This document shows positions 9,019-17,688 of a stretch of 64,000 bases of DNA, one piece after another. This DNA comes from Actinophytocola xanthii (lineage in GTDB: Bacteria; Actinomycetota; Actinomycetes; Mycobacteriales; Pseudonocardiaceae), in the NCBI RefSeq assembly GCF_001921205.1, contig NZ_MSIE01000007.1:124001-188000 (forward strand). Reading direction: 5' to 3'. Under the pieces are notes generated by a model. That model ran no database searches and was not told where the DNA came from. It worked only from the letters and a program-made list of their open reading frames with translations. The stretch's first letter is position 1. Each line of letters starts with the position of its first letter. Position numbers and translations under genes: made by a program.

Positions 9019-9805
9019 AGCCCTTCATCACCTCTTCCCTCAGGTCGGCCCAGATGCGCGCGTAGATCTCGGTGAACTCGGGACGCGTGCGCAGGTCCAT
9101 GAGATTGCGCGGACGGGGCAGGTCGATGGGGTACCGCCCCACGATGTGGCTCGCCGGACCCGCCGACAGCAGCACGACCTCGTCCGACAGCGAGACCGCC
9201 TCGTCCAGGTCGTGGGTTACGAAGATCACGGTCTTGCCCGACCCCGTCCACAGGTCGAGCAGCTCGTTCTCCATGATCTGCCGGGTCTGCACGTCCAGCG
9301 CGCTGAACGGCTCGTCCATCAGCAGGATGTCGGGGTCGACGAGCCAGGTCTGCGCCACGGCGGCGCGCTTGCGCATACCGCCGGAGAGCTGGTGTGGGTA
9401 GGCCCGCTCGAAACCGGACAGCCCGACGCGCCAGATCCACTCGCGCGCCCGCTCCTCGCGCTCGGCCTTGCCGACCCCGCGCAGCTGTAGCCCGAAGGCG
9501 ACGTTGTCCAGCACGTTCTTCCACGGCAGCAGCGCTTCCTGCTGGAACAGGTACCCGACGCGGTCGTTGAGCCCGCGCAGCGGCTGACCGTCGATCAGGA
9601 CCTGGCCACCGGTCGGCGCGACCAGGCCGGCGACCGCGTTGAGCAGGGTGGACTTGCCGCAGCCAGTGGGCCCGGCGACAGACAGGAAGGTGCCGGCCTC
9701 CACCTGGAGGTGGATGTCGGACACGGCGGTGTAGTCCCCACCGTCATTGGTGGGAAAAGATACGACGACATCGGCAAGTTCGACCATCGCGGTACCGGGC
9801 GGCAA
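8978..9805 (-). CDS. ABC transporter ATP-binding protein, SsuB/TauB family
   Basis: 275-residue ATPase that energises the importer. Walker A GPTGCGKST, Q-loop region YLFQQEALLPW, signature LSGGMRKR, Walker B ILLMDEPFSALD and the switch histidine in FVTHDLDEA are intact; the Q-x-x-x-LLPW pattern is characteristic of SsuB/TauB/NrtD ATPases. A TTG start at 9805 is favoured because AGGAGG ends 5 bases before it; the in-frame ATG at 9787 lies 23 bases away. First gene of the four-gene minus-strand operon; candidate regulatory palindromes lie directly upstream. Confidence 0.92.
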   Translation of the reverse strand: MPPGTAMVELADVVVSFPTNDGGDYTAVSDIHLQVEAGTFLSVAGPTGCGKSTLLNAVAGLVAPTGGQVLIDGQPLRGLNDRVGYLFQQEALLPWKNVLDNVAFGLQLRGVGKAEREERAREWIWRVGLSGFERAYPHQLSGGMRKRAAVAQTWLVDPDILLMDEPFSALDVQTRQIMENELLDLWTGSGKTVIFVTHDLDEAVSLSDEVVLLSAGPASHIVGRYPIDLPRPRNLMDLRTRPEFTEIYARIWADLREEVMKGYERTTANTADRRR

Positions 9806-9861
9806 CGCAACCTCCTAGAGTGGATGCGCCGAACCCTACCGAACGTGTCCATAGTGTTTGA

Positions 9862-9920
9862 TTGCCCTACAGGACAAACAAACGAGGACAAACGTGAAGA
9901 TCATTCACGTTTGTCCTCGT
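9862..9920. promoter_or_regulatory. palindromic regulatory region upstream of the ABC importer
   Basis: Two inverted repeats lie side by side. The first, TTGCCCTACAGGACAA at 9862-9877, is an imperfect 16-base palindrome of the kind bound by GntR-type regulators. The second is perfect, with 17-base arms 9882-9898 and 9904-9920 around a 5-base spacer. The word AGGACAAAC appears at 9871-9879 and 9886-9894 and inverted at 9909-9917. The position fits an operator for the ABC operon; the perfect hairpin could also terminate the epimerase gene that ends at 10000. Confidence 0.5.
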
Positions 9921-9999
9921 GCGACAACCCAGGTGGACGGTCCGACGCCGCCTCAGGAAAGCGACGGGGACACATCCGACGAGAGCCGACGGAGGGCGG

Positions 10000-10899
10000 T
10001 CACTCCGGCAGCGCGTAGGCGCCGGCCTTGATGTCCTCGAGGAGCGTCGGGCCGGTGGGCGCCCAGTCGAGCAGCTCGCGGGTGCGGGTACTGGACGCGA
10101 CGATGTCCATGCCGAAGAAGCGCGCGATCCAACCGAAGTGCTCTGGCGCGTCCTCCTGCGACACCGACGCGGTCGGCAGACCCAGCCGCTCACCGAGCGC
10201 GCCCGCGATCTCCCGGGACGGGATCCCGGTCTCGGCCACCGCGTGCAGTCGCGCGCCCGCCGGGGCCTCGGTCAGCGCGAGCCGGACCAGCCGCGCGGCG
10301 TCGGAGCGGTGCACGGCCGCCCACCGGGTCGAGCCGTCGCCGATGTAGCCGACCACGCCCCGCTGCCCGGCGATCGCGGCCAGCGCGGCGACGAAGCCGC
10401 TGTCGCCGGTCCCGTGCACCGTGGGCGCGAAGCGCAGAACCACCGGGCGGACCCCGCGGTCGGCGTACTCCAGGGCGAGGTTCTCGCTGCCGCCACGCAG
10501 TGCGTCCGCCCCGTGGAACGGCGACGGGTCGTCCTCGGTCACGGGCCGCCCGACGACCGCCGACGCCAACCCGGAGGCGATCAGGAACGGACGCCCGCTG
10601 CCCTCGAGCGTGTCGAGCATCCGGCGGACGGCGGCGTGCTCGGTGCGGCCGGCGGCCGCGTAGTTGGCGAAGTCGTGGTTGAAGGCGAGGTGGACGACGC
10701 CGTCGGCGTCCGCCGCCCCGGCGGCGAGGCTGTCGAGGTCCTCGAGGCTGCCCCGGTGCGGGGTGGCGCCCTTGGCCTCGAGCGCGGCGGCCGAGGCGTC
10801 GGAGCGGGCGAGGCCGACGACCTCGTGGCCGTTCGCGAGGAACTCGTCGGTGACGGCCGAGCCGATCCAGCCGGAGGCACCGGTGACGAAGAGACGCAT
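10000..10899 (-). CDS. NAD-dependent epimerase/dehydratase family protein (atypical SDR)
   Basis: 299-residue extended or atypical SDR. The N-terminal NAD(P) motif is VTGASGWIGSAV; the segment ADADGVVHLAFNHDF is typical of the YbjT/YeeZ-like subfamily. A canonical YxxxK is not obvious, so the enzyme may be an NAD(P)-dependent reductase of unconventional mechanism or a redox sensor. ATG chosen because it places the Rossmann motif at residue 5. It is divergent from a TetR regulator with paired operators between them, a common arrangement in which the regulator controls both genes and the enzyme handles the inducing compound. Confidence 0.88.
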   Translation of the reverse strand: MRLFVTGASGWIGSAVTDEFLANGHEVVGLARSDASAAALEAKGATPHRGSLEDLDSLAAGAADADGVVHLAFNHDFANYAAAGRTEHAAVRRMLDTLEGSGRPFLIASGLASAVVGRPVTEDDPSPFHGADALRGGSENLALEYADRGVRPVVLRFAPTVHGTGDSGFVAALAAIAGQRGVVGYIGDGSTRWAAVHRSDAARLVRLALTEAPAGARLHAVAETGIPSREIAGALGERLGLPTASVSQEDAPEHFGWIARFFGMDIVASSTRTRELLDWAPTGPTLLEDIKAGAYALPE

Positions 10900-10930
10900 G
10901 TGGCTTCCTTCGATGATGATTCTGAGGTCA

Positions 10931-10947
10931 ATGTCAGTTACTGACAT
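10931..10947. promoter_or_regulatory. TetR operator 1 (perfect palindrome)
   Basis: ATGTCAGT-T-ACTGACAT is a perfect 17-base palindrome in the divergent promoter region between the epimerase gene and the TetR gene. A second, near-identical site lies 33 bases away centre to centre, about three helical turns, so two repressor dimers could bind the same DNA face. Confidence 0.75.
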
Positions 10948-10963
10948 CAACGCTAGCACGAGC

Positions 10964-10980
10964 ATGTCAGTCACTGTCAT
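10964..10980. promoter_or_regulatory. TetR operator 2 (one mismatch)
   Basis: ATGTCAGT-C-ACTGTCAT repeats the first operator with a single arm mismatch. It lies 15 bases before the TetR start codon, positioned to autoregulate it. Confidence 0.7.
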
Positions 10981-10995
10981 CACTACACTTCCGGC

Positions 10996-11553
10996 ATGGG
11001 TCGCTGGGAGCCGGACGCACGAGGGCGGATGCTGCGCGCCGCGGTGGAGCTCTTCGCCGAGCGGGGCTTCGAGCAGACCACCGCCGGTGACATCGCCGAG
11101 CGCGCCGGAGTGACCGAACGCACGTTCTTCCGGCACTTCGCGGACAAGCGCGAGGTCCTCTTCGACGGCTCGGAGACCATGGTGCGGACGACCTACGACG
11201 CGATCCTGGCGGCGCCGGCGGACCTCTCGCCGCTCGACGCCGCCCTGGCCGGGGTGGTCGCCGGCGGCGGCCTGCTGGAGGACCGCCACGACCACGCCGC
11301 ACGCCGCGCCCGGATCGTCGCGGCCAACCCGAGCCTGCGGGAGCGGGAGCTGCTCAAGCTCGCGGCCATGACCGAGAAGACGGCGGAGGCGTTGCGCCGG
11401 CGCGGGGTCGGCGAGCCCACGGCCGACCTCGCCGCCCACAGCGCGGTCACCGTCTTCCAGGTCGCCGTCGCCGCGTGGGTCTCGACCGAGCGGCCGCCGA
11501 CCCTAGCCACCCACATCGCGCAGGCCGCCGCCGCCCTGCGGTCCCTTGGCTGA
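10996..11553 (+). CDS. TetR family transcriptional regulator
   Basis: 185-residue one-component repressor. The N-terminal helix-turn-helix is clear (AAVELFAERGFEQTT ... IAERAGVTERTFFRHF, about residues 15-50); the rest is a variable helical ligand and dimer domain. It probably represses itself and the divergent epimerase through the paired ATGTCAGT palindromes. The ligand is unknown. Confidence 0.92.
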   Translation: MGRWEPDARGRMLRAAVELFAERGFEQTTAGDIAERAGVTERTFFRHFADKREVLFDGSETMVRTTYDAILAAPADLSPLDAALAGVVAGGGLLEDRHDHAARRARIVAANPSLRERELLKLAAMTEKTAEALRRRGVGEPTADLAAHSAVTVFQVAVAAWVSTERPPTLATHIAQAAAALRSLG

Positions 11554-11569
11554 GCCGGCTGGTGTCGGG

Positions 11570-13168
11570 TCAGCGCAGGCGGTAGGCGCGCACGATCGTC
11601 TGGTCGACGCTGTTCCCGGCGGTGTCCACCGCCCTGGCCCGGAGCGAGACGTGCCCCGTCGGCGGGTGGCGCAGCACCACGAGGCCGCTGTCGCCGGACA
11701 GCGTGACCGGGGCCCGCTGCCAGCTGGCGCCGTCGTCGAAGGAGGCGTCCACGGTCAGCGACCGCACCCCGGCCCGCACCGAGCCGGGGTTGCGCTGGAC
11801 GGTCACCGTCACCGGGTGGAGGCGGCCGCCGGGTGCGGTGTTGGCCTCGTCCAGCCCCGCGTCGAACCGGACGACCTGAAGCGGCAACGGGGTCGTGCGG
11901 CCCGGGACGGGACCGGCGTGGCGGAACGCCCACTCCGCGCTGATCCGGGTGGACAGGTCGGTGTGGCCACGGATCGCCTCGGTGCGGAGCCGGTAGTCAC
12001 CGGCCGGCGGCGTTCCCTCGACGAAGCACTCGGCCGGCCGGTCGGACTCGCAGACCGGCTGCCCGTCGCGGTAGCCGACCGTGTGCGCGCGATCCACCGC
12101 CGAGGAGCCCCAGACGTCGGCACCCGCGCTGTACAGCGGCACCCGGACGCCCAGGGCGCCGGGGTAGGCCACGGCCCACTCCACCAGGGACTCCGGGCCG
12201 GGCAGCGCCGGGCCGAACACCCCGCCGCCGTTCCACACCTCGCGGTACCGGTGGCCGGCCCGGTACGCCCGCGCGAGCACGGTCTGCCACCAGCGCGGCG
12301 GGTCCGGCGAGGGCGTCGTCTGCGGCGACAGCTCGAGCTGCCAGGACGTGTCCCGGGTGGTGAACAGCTCGGTGCGGACACCGGGCAGCCGGACGGGCAG
12401 CGACGGCGCGAGCGTGGACACGTTCGGCAGCCGGGTGTAGGTCGCGACGGCGAACTTCCCGCCCGACCGCTCGTCCTCCTGCGGCCGGTTGACCGTGTGC
12501 ACCGTGGCCAGTTCGGCGTCCCGGACCCGCCGGGTCCCGGTGTACGCCCGGCCCGGGGTGAACCAGGCCAGGGAGTAGGAGTAGGGCGAGTCGGTGACCG
12601 CACCGTCCGCATCGGGTACGGCCAGCGTGAACTGCGCCGAGCCGACGAACCGGTCGGCGGGCGCGTCCGGACCGGTCTGGCCGGTGCCGACGTCCGCGAA
12701 GTCGTCGAAGAGGACGACCGGGACGCGGACGGTGCCCTTCCCGGTCAGCATCGAGGCACCGACCATGCCCTGGACCAGGCGGGCGTCCGGGCGCTCCACG
12801 GTCACGTCGACCGGCCGGGTGGTACGCGCGTCGAGGACGACCGTCGTGTCTCCGTTGAGACGCAGCCACGGCCTGGTCAGCCGGTCGGTCCGCTCCCCGG
12901 CGTGCACCGCGCTCTGCAGGAGGTAGTCCCCGCCGGGCAGTTCGACGCGCGCCGTGCCGCTCGGCTCGGACACCGTCGTGGTCGTCCCGTTCTCGTAGTC
13001 GGCGACGAACAGGTCGTTGTCGGCCGCGGGTGCGCCGTCGCGGCCGAGCATCACGACCGTGAGCTCGTAACTGGTCGCCGCCGCGGCCGAACCCGTCCCG
13101 GCGAGCACACCGCCGGTGACCGTCGTGCACAGGACCGTCGCGACCAGACGCGTCCGTCGGCGCCTCAC
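11570..13168 (-). CDS. secreted protein resembling the C-terminal region of actinobacterial subtilases, protease domain absent
   Basis: 532-residue exported protein. The GTG at 13168 overlaps the anti-sigma stop (GTGA) and gives RRRRTRLV, a hydrophobic core and an Ala-rich signal-peptidase region. The remaining sequence is beta-rich. Its last 130 residues (LPLQVVRFDAGLDEANTAPG ... SLTVDASFDDGASW ... LRARAVDTAGNSVDQTI) closely resemble the tail found after the S8 peptidase domain in secreted actinobacterial subtilases, as I recall that family. No Asp/His/Ser subtilase motifs are present, so it is not itself a protease. It is the third gene of the sigma/anti-sigma operon, implying stress- or envelope-controlled secretion. 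Confidence 0.75.
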   Translation of the reverse strand: MRRRRTRLVATVLCTTVTGGVLAGTGSAAAATSYELTVVMLGRDGAPAADNDLFVADYENGTTTTVSEPSGTARVELPGGDYLLQSAVHAGERTDRLTRPWLRLNGDTTVVLDARTTRPVDVTVERPDARLVQGMVGASMLTGKGTVRVPVVLFDDFADVGTGQTGPDAPADRFVGSAQFTLAVPDADGAVTDSPYSYSLAWFTPGRAYTGTRRVRDAELATVHTVNRPQEDERSGGKFAVATYTRLPNVSTLAPSLPVRLPGVRTELFTTRDTSWQLELSPQTTPSPDPPRWWQTVLARAYRAGHRYREVWNGGGVFGPALPGPESLVEWAVAYPGALGVRVPLYSAGADVWGSSAVDRAHTVGYRDGQPVCESDRPAECFVEGTPPAGDYRLRTEAIRGHTDLSTRISAEWAFRHAGPVPGRTTPLPLQVVRFDAGLDEANTAPGGRLHPVTVTVQRNPGSVRAGVRSLTVDASFDDGASWQRAPVTLSGDSGLVVLRHPPTGHVSLRARAVDTAGNSVDQTIVRAYRLR

Positions 13169-13827
13169 CGGGTCGGCCCGCCCGGTCGGACCGGCCTCTG
13201 GTCCTCGGCGGAGACCGGTACGCACGGCAGCACCGGGCCCTCGACGACGGCCACCTCGATCGCGGACAGGCTCTGCCGCCCCGCCGTGGCGATCACCAGC
13301 GTCTCGCCCGAGGCGAAGTCCGCCGGCCGGAGCGTGAAGGAGGCCGAGCCGCCCGAGTAGTCGGCGCGGTGGTCCCCTTCACCGCCGGAATCACCGCCGG
13401 GACCACCGCCGCCCGAGCCGCCGGCCATCGCGCCGGCCGCGGCCTCGGCGTAGCGGGGCTGGCGGCACACCTGGCCGTCCGGCAGATAGTCCACCTCGGC
13501 CGGGATGCCGAGCTCGGCCAGCCGCCGCTCGAGCCCCTGGGCGTCGCTGACCTGCCTGATCTCCACTCGGATGGTGCCGTCCTCCTGCCGGGCGACGGCG
13601 TAGGCGCTGTCGCCGCCGAGAACAGAGGGCAGCACCACCGCGGCCGCGGCGCCCAGCGCCGTCGCGCCGACGGCGAGTGCCAGCCGCGGCCTCCAGCGGA
13701 CCGGTCGGACCGGAACGGCCCGCGGCTGCTCCACTTCGGCCGGTGCCGCCGCGGCACGCTCCGCGACGATCTCCCGCAGGGCGACGAGCAGCCGGTCCTC
13801 GAACCGTTCGCGCTGGTCGGTGTTCAC
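13165..13827 (-). CDS. putative membrane-anchored anti-sigma factor
   Basis: 220-residue protein with an acidic/basic cytoplasmic N-terminus (about 50 residues), one transmembrane segment (LALAVGATALGAAAAVVLP) and an extracytoplasmic part with a glycine-rich stretch. No zinc-binding HxxxCxxC motif is present, so this is not a ZAS-type anti-sigma. Assignment rests on topology and on a 4-base overlap with the upstream ECF sigma gene and the downstream secreted-protein gene. It would hold the sigma factor at the membrane until an envelope signal arrives. Confidence 0.65.
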   Translation of the reverse strand: MNTDQRERFEDRLLVALREIVAERAAAAPAEVEQPRAVPVRPVRWRPRLALAVGATALGAAAAVVLPSVLGGDSAYAVARQEDGTIRVEIRQVSDAQGLERRLAELGIPAEVDYLPDGQVCRQPRYAEAAAGAMAGGSGGGGPGGDSGGEGDHRADYSGGSASFTLRPADFASGETLVIATAGRQSLSAIEVAVVEGPVLPCVPVSAEDQRPVRPGGPTR

Positions 13828-14411
13828 GGCAGAACCTCCGTCGGTGTCGCGATTCCCGTTGTGGCGGGGGTGAGCCGGTGGCGCAACTGCCGCCGCGCGC
13901 GGTGCAGCCGGACCCGCGCGTTGCTCGCCCGGATCCCGAGCACCCGCGCGGCGTCGCTGACCGGCAGCCCGTCCAGCGCGACCAGCTCCAGTACCGCCCG
14001 CTCCCCCTCCGGGAGCTGGTCCATGGCCTCGTACAGCCGCCGGGCGTGGGACTCCGCGTCGATCCGCGCCTCCAGCTCGGCGAGGTCGTCCTCGTCGAGC
14101 AACGCCCGGCCGGCCAGCCGCCCGGCCGCCCGGAGCCCGCGTGCGCTGCGCCGCCGGTCGGCGGCCAGCACGTTGCGGGCCACCCCGAACAGCCAGCGCG
14201 CGGGGTCACCCAGCTCCGGGCGGTAGCCCTCGGCGGAGTCGATCACCGCCACGAACACGTCGGCCGTCAGGTCGGCCGCGAGGTGGGGGTCACCCACCCG
14301 GCGGGCGATGAACCGCTGCACCGCCTCCACGTGCTCCCGGTAGAACACCTCGAACGCCCCCGCCTCGCGCGCGATGCGCCTCAGGTCGCCACCTTCCGAT
14401 GTCCTCCTCAT
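13824..14411 (-). CDS. ECF-type RNA polymerase sigma factor
   Basis: 195-residue sigma-70 family protein with region 2 (VFYREHVEAVQRFIARR ... DLTADVFVAV ... ARWLFGVARNVLADRRR-like) and region 4 (LPEGERAVLELVALDGLPVSDAARVLGI ... ARVRLHRAR). Sigma-1.1 and region 3 are missing, as expected for extracytoplasmic-function sigma factors. First gene of a three-gene unit with the membrane anti-sigma and the secreted subtilase-tail protein. I see no clear ECF autoregulatory promoter in the 170 bases upstream. Confidence 0.92.
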   Translation of the reverse strand: MRRTSEGGDLRRIAREAGAFEVFYREHVEAVQRFIARRVGDPHLAADLTADVFVAVIDSAEGYRPELGDPARWLFGVARNVLAADRRRSARGLRAAGRLAGRALLDEDDLAELEARIDAESHARRLYEAMDQLPEGERAVLELVALDGLPVSDAARVLGIRASNARVRLHRARRQLRHRLTPATTGIATPTEVLP

Positions 14412-14583
14412 CCGTTCACCCGTCCCACCCCTGTCCGCGTCGGTGACCTCACGACAGCTCTTGGTCGGAGCGGGGCGGGACGTTACAACGGCGCGCTCCG
14501 GCTCGACTGCCCACAGTCGCGGTCGGGAGTGGACGGTGTGACGCCACCGCGCTCGCTGTCCCGGCTCGGGTTAGCCTGGCCTC

Positions 14584-15495
14584 GTGAGCAGGGATGACTC
14601 CGCCCGTGGGCGAGCCGCGGCGGCTCGAACGGACGTGCTCACCTTCGGCTGCGGCCCGATCGGGGCACGGGGCGACGCCGGGCGGACGGAGTCGCTGGCC
14701 GCGCTGCGCACGGCGTGGGAGGGCGGCATCCGGCACTTCGACACGTCGCCGAGCTACGGCGACGGCGCCGGCGAGCGACTGCTCGGCGACGCGCTGCGCG
14801 GGCTCCCCCGCGACCAGATGAGCGTCTCGACCAAGGTCGGCCGGACCCGTTCGGCCGCGCAGACCCAGCACGGCGCGGCAGCGGTGCGCTCCAGCGTGCA
14901 CGGCAGCCTGTCCCGGTTGGGGCTCAACCGCCTGGACACGGTGTACGTGCACGAGCCGGACGACCGCCTCGACGTCGCGGTCAACGAGGCCTTCCCCGCG
15001 CTGGAGCAGCTCAAGGCGTCCGGTGTGGTCGGAGCGGTTGGCGTGGCCACCACCGCGCCCGAGACCGCGCGGTGGCTCGTCGAGCTGGGGGTGGTCGACG
15101 TGGTGATGATCGCGAACGCCTGGAGCCTCACCCGCCGCAACGCGGCGAACCTGCTTACCGAGTGCGGTGCGGCCGGGGTGGACGTGGTCGTCGCCGCGCC
15201 GTTCGACTCGGGTCTGCTGGCCCGCGACGAGCCGAACCGCGACGGCCGGTACCTGCACGGCCCGGTGCCCGACCGGGTGCTGGACCGGGTGCGCACGATG
15301 GCCCGCCTCTGCCACGACCACCGGGTGCGGCTGCCGCAGGCGGCGCTGCACTTCCCGCTGCGTCACAAGGCGGTGCGCCAGGTGGTGGCCGGCATGCGGT
15401 CGCCGGCGCAGGTGCGGGAGAACCTCGCGCTGCTGGCCACCCCGGTACCCGAGGTGCTCTGGCCGGCACTGGACCAGGTGGCCAGGTCCCGGTAG
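14584..15495 (+). CDS. aldo/keto reductase
   Basis: 303-residue TIM-barrel NADPH oxidoreductase of the L-fucose dehydrogenase / D-threo-aldose dehydrogenase-like group. The catalytic tetrad is visible: Asp and Tyr in FDTSPSYG, Lys in VSTKVG and His in YVHEPDD. GTG start with no strong ribosome-binding site. A DNA ligase gene follows 40 bases downstream on the same strand. The physiological substrate is unknown. Confidence 0.9.
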   Translation: MSRDDSARGRAAAARTDVLTFGCGPIGARGDAGRTESLAALRTAWEGGIRHFDTSPSYGDGAGERLLGDALRGLPRDQMSVSTKVGRTRSAAQTQHGAAAVRSSVHGSLSRLGLNRLDTVYVHEPDDRLDVAVNEAFPALEQLKASGVVGAVGVATTAPETARWLVELGVVDVVMIANAWSLTRRNAANLLTECGAAGVDVVVAAPFDSGLLARDEPNRDGRYLHGPVPDRVLDRVRTMARLCHDHRVRLPQAALHFPLRHKAVRQVVAGMRSPAQVRENLALLATPVPEVLWPALDQVARSR

Positions 15496-15535
15496 CCGCC
15501 CAGCACCGTCGGTGCGCGCGGGTAGCGTTCCGGTC

Positions 15536-17527
15536 GTGGACGCTCGGGAACGGATCCAGGAACTCGCCGACCAGGTCGTGGTGCTGCGCGACGCGTACTA
15601 CCGGGGCTCGCCGCTGGTGGCGGACGCGGAGTACGACGCGATCGAGGACGAGCTGCGCGGGCTGGTCGAGGCCCACCCGGAGCTCGCGCCGGAGCCGAAC
15701 CCGCTGGAGCAGGTCGGCGCGCCGGCGGTGCTGCACGCGCCGGTCCGGCACTCGCGGCCGATGCTGTCGCTGGAGAAGGCCACCCGCCCCGAGCAGGTCG
15801 CGGCCTTCTTCGACCGCTTCCCCGGCCAGCCGGTGGTGGTGATGCCCAAGCTCGACGGGCTGTCGCTGGCGCTGGTCTACGAGGACGGGCGGTTGGCCCG
15901 CGCCGTCACCCGCGGCGACGGGACGACCGGCGACGACGTGACGGTCCTGGTCCGGGCCCTGGTCGACGGGGTGCCGGAACGGGTCGAGGCGCCGGGCCGG
16001 GTCGAGGTACGCGGCGAGGCGGTGATGCTGCGCTCCACGTTCGCCGCCTACAACACAGCCCACCCCGACCGGCCGCTGATCAACCCCCGCGGTGCCGCCG
16101 CCGGCACCCTGCGCGCCAAGGATCCGGCCACGGTCGCCGAACGCCGCCTGCGGTTCTTCGCCTTCGACCTGGACACCTCCTCCGGTGGCGCCGAGACCGA
16201 CCTGGCCGAGGGGCTGCTCACCCTGGGGTTCACCGCCGCCGAGATGCGACACTGCGCCGACGCCGACGCCGCCCAGACCGTCATCGCGACGATCGAGGCG
16301 CGGCGCAACGACCTCGACTACGACCTCGACGGCGCCGTCCTGCGGCTCGCCAACCGCGACGCCTTCGCCGCCGCCGGCACCCGGTCGAGCTCGCCCCGGG
16401 GGGCGCTGGCGTTCAAGTTCGCCGCCGAGGAGAAGACGACCGTGCTCGCCGACGTGCGCTGGGACGTCGGCAAGACCGGCAAGATCGCCCCCGTGGCGCG
16501 GCTCGAGCCGGTCTTCGTGGGCGGCACGACGGTCACCCGCGCGACCCTCGCCAACCAGGAGGTCATCCGGGCCCGCGGCATCCGCATCGGCGACACGGTG
16601 CTGGTGCGCCGTGCCGGCGACGTGATCCCGTTCGTCGCCGGGGTCCTCGACCCGGCCCGACGCACCGGCAGCGAGCGGGAGATCGTCCCGCCGAGTACCT
16701 GCCCGTCCTGCGCGCAACCGCTGACCGAACAGGGCAACAGCCGGGAGCTGTTCTGCACCAACGTCTCCTGCCCGGCGCAGACCGTCCGCCGCCTCATCCA
16801 CTGGGCCTCAAGGGCCGCCGCGGACATCGAGGCGGTCGGTCCTGTGTGGATCGAGCGGCTGGCCGAGGCCGGGATCCTCGAGCGCCCGTCGGACTTCTAC
16901 ACGCTCACCGCCGAGCGGTTACTGGAGTTCGACCGCATCGGCGAGGTCTCCGCCACCCGGATGATCGAGTCGATCCAGGCCAGCCGCCGGGTCGGTCTCC
17001 GCCGAGCCCTGATCGGGCTGGCGATCCCCATGGCCTCCGAGGGCACGGCGAGCCGGCTCTGCCGCGCCGGCTTCACCAGCCTCGAGGAGGTCGCCGACGC
17101 CGGCGAGGACCGCCTGGTCGCCGTCGAGGACATCGGCCCGAAGGTCGCCGCCTCGCTGACCGAGCACCTCACGCGCCTGCGCCCCGAGCTGGCCAGGCTC
17201 CGCGAGCACGGCGTGTCCCTCGACGTGCGCGAGGAGGACCTCCCGCCCGTCGTCGCCGCCGACGCCCCCCTGGCGGGCAGGACCGTGGTCGTGACCGGCA
17301 CCATCAACGACCCCCGCTCGGGTGAGAAGGTGCCGCGCCCCACGTTCCAACGCCTCTGCGAGAAGGCGGGCGCCACCACCGCGTCCTCGGTCTCGGCCAA
17401 CACCGACCTCCTCATCACCGGCACCGACGTGGGCGCCAGCAAGCTGGCCAAGGCCGAGAAGCACGAGGTCCAGGTGGTCGACCAGAACGAGATCTGGACC
17501 CAACTCATCGCCGCCGGCCTGGCCTGA
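15536..17527 (+). CDS. ligA: NAD-dependent DNA ligase, probably a second copy
   Basis: 663-residue LigA-type ligase, sealing nicks in DNA with NAD as adenylate donor. Order: Ia domain with AYYRGSPLVADAEYD (NMN-binding Tyr/Asp), adenylation lysine in PKLDG (about residue 105), OB fold, Zn finger Cx2C-x14-Cx4C (CPSC ... CTNVSC), helix-hairpin-helix repeats (DIGPKVAASL) and a C-terminal BRCT domain. GTG start chosen from the alignment of the Ia domain. KLDG replaces the more common KIDG, and the BRCT domain carries an insertion before its second strand. No gat genes or other usual ligA neighbours are present, so I suspect a paralogue with a repair or conditional role. Confidence 0.93.
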   Translation: MDARERIQELADQVVVLRDAYYRGSPLVADAEYDAIEDELRGLVEAHPELAPEPNPLEQVGAPAVLHAPVRHSRPMLSLEKATRPEQVAAFFDRFPGQPVVVMPKLDGLSLALVYEDGRLARAVTRGDGTTGDDVTVLVRALVDGVPERVEAPGRVEVRGEAVMLRSTFAAYNTAHPDRPLINPRGAAAGTLRAKDPATVAERRLRFFAFDLDTSSGGAETDLAEGLLTLGFTAAEMRHCADADAAQTVIATIEARRNDLDYDLDGAVLRLANRDAFAAAGTRSSSPRGALAFKFAAEEKTTVLADVRWDVGKTGKIAPVARLEPVFVGGTTVTRATLANQEVIRARGIRIGDTVLVRRAGDVIPFVAGVLDPARRTGSEREIVPPSTCPSCAQPLTEQGNSRELFCTNVSCPAQTVRRLIHWASRAAADIEAVGPVWIERLAEAGILERPSDFYTLTAERLLEFDRIGEVSATRMIESIQASRRVGLRRALIGLAIPMASEGTASRLCRAGFTSLEEVADAGEDRLVAVEDIGPKVAASLTEHLTRLRPELARLREHGVSLDVREEDLPPVVAADAPLAGRTVVVTGTINDPRSGEKVPRPTFQRLCEKAGATTASSVSANTDLLITGTDVGASKLAKAEKHEVQVVDQNEIWTQLIAAGLA

Positions 17528-17688
17528 GCCCTCGGCCGGACCCGCCGGCGTCCCGGCCGGTGGGGCCGATCGTGTCGCGCGGGGCGTCGCGTCGCCGCCA
17601 CCCACGTACCGAACCGACGTGGCACCCGGAGGCCGAGGTGCCTCAGCCCGTCTCCCCCGACGGGCCGAGGCCGATCACCGGGTTCGCG

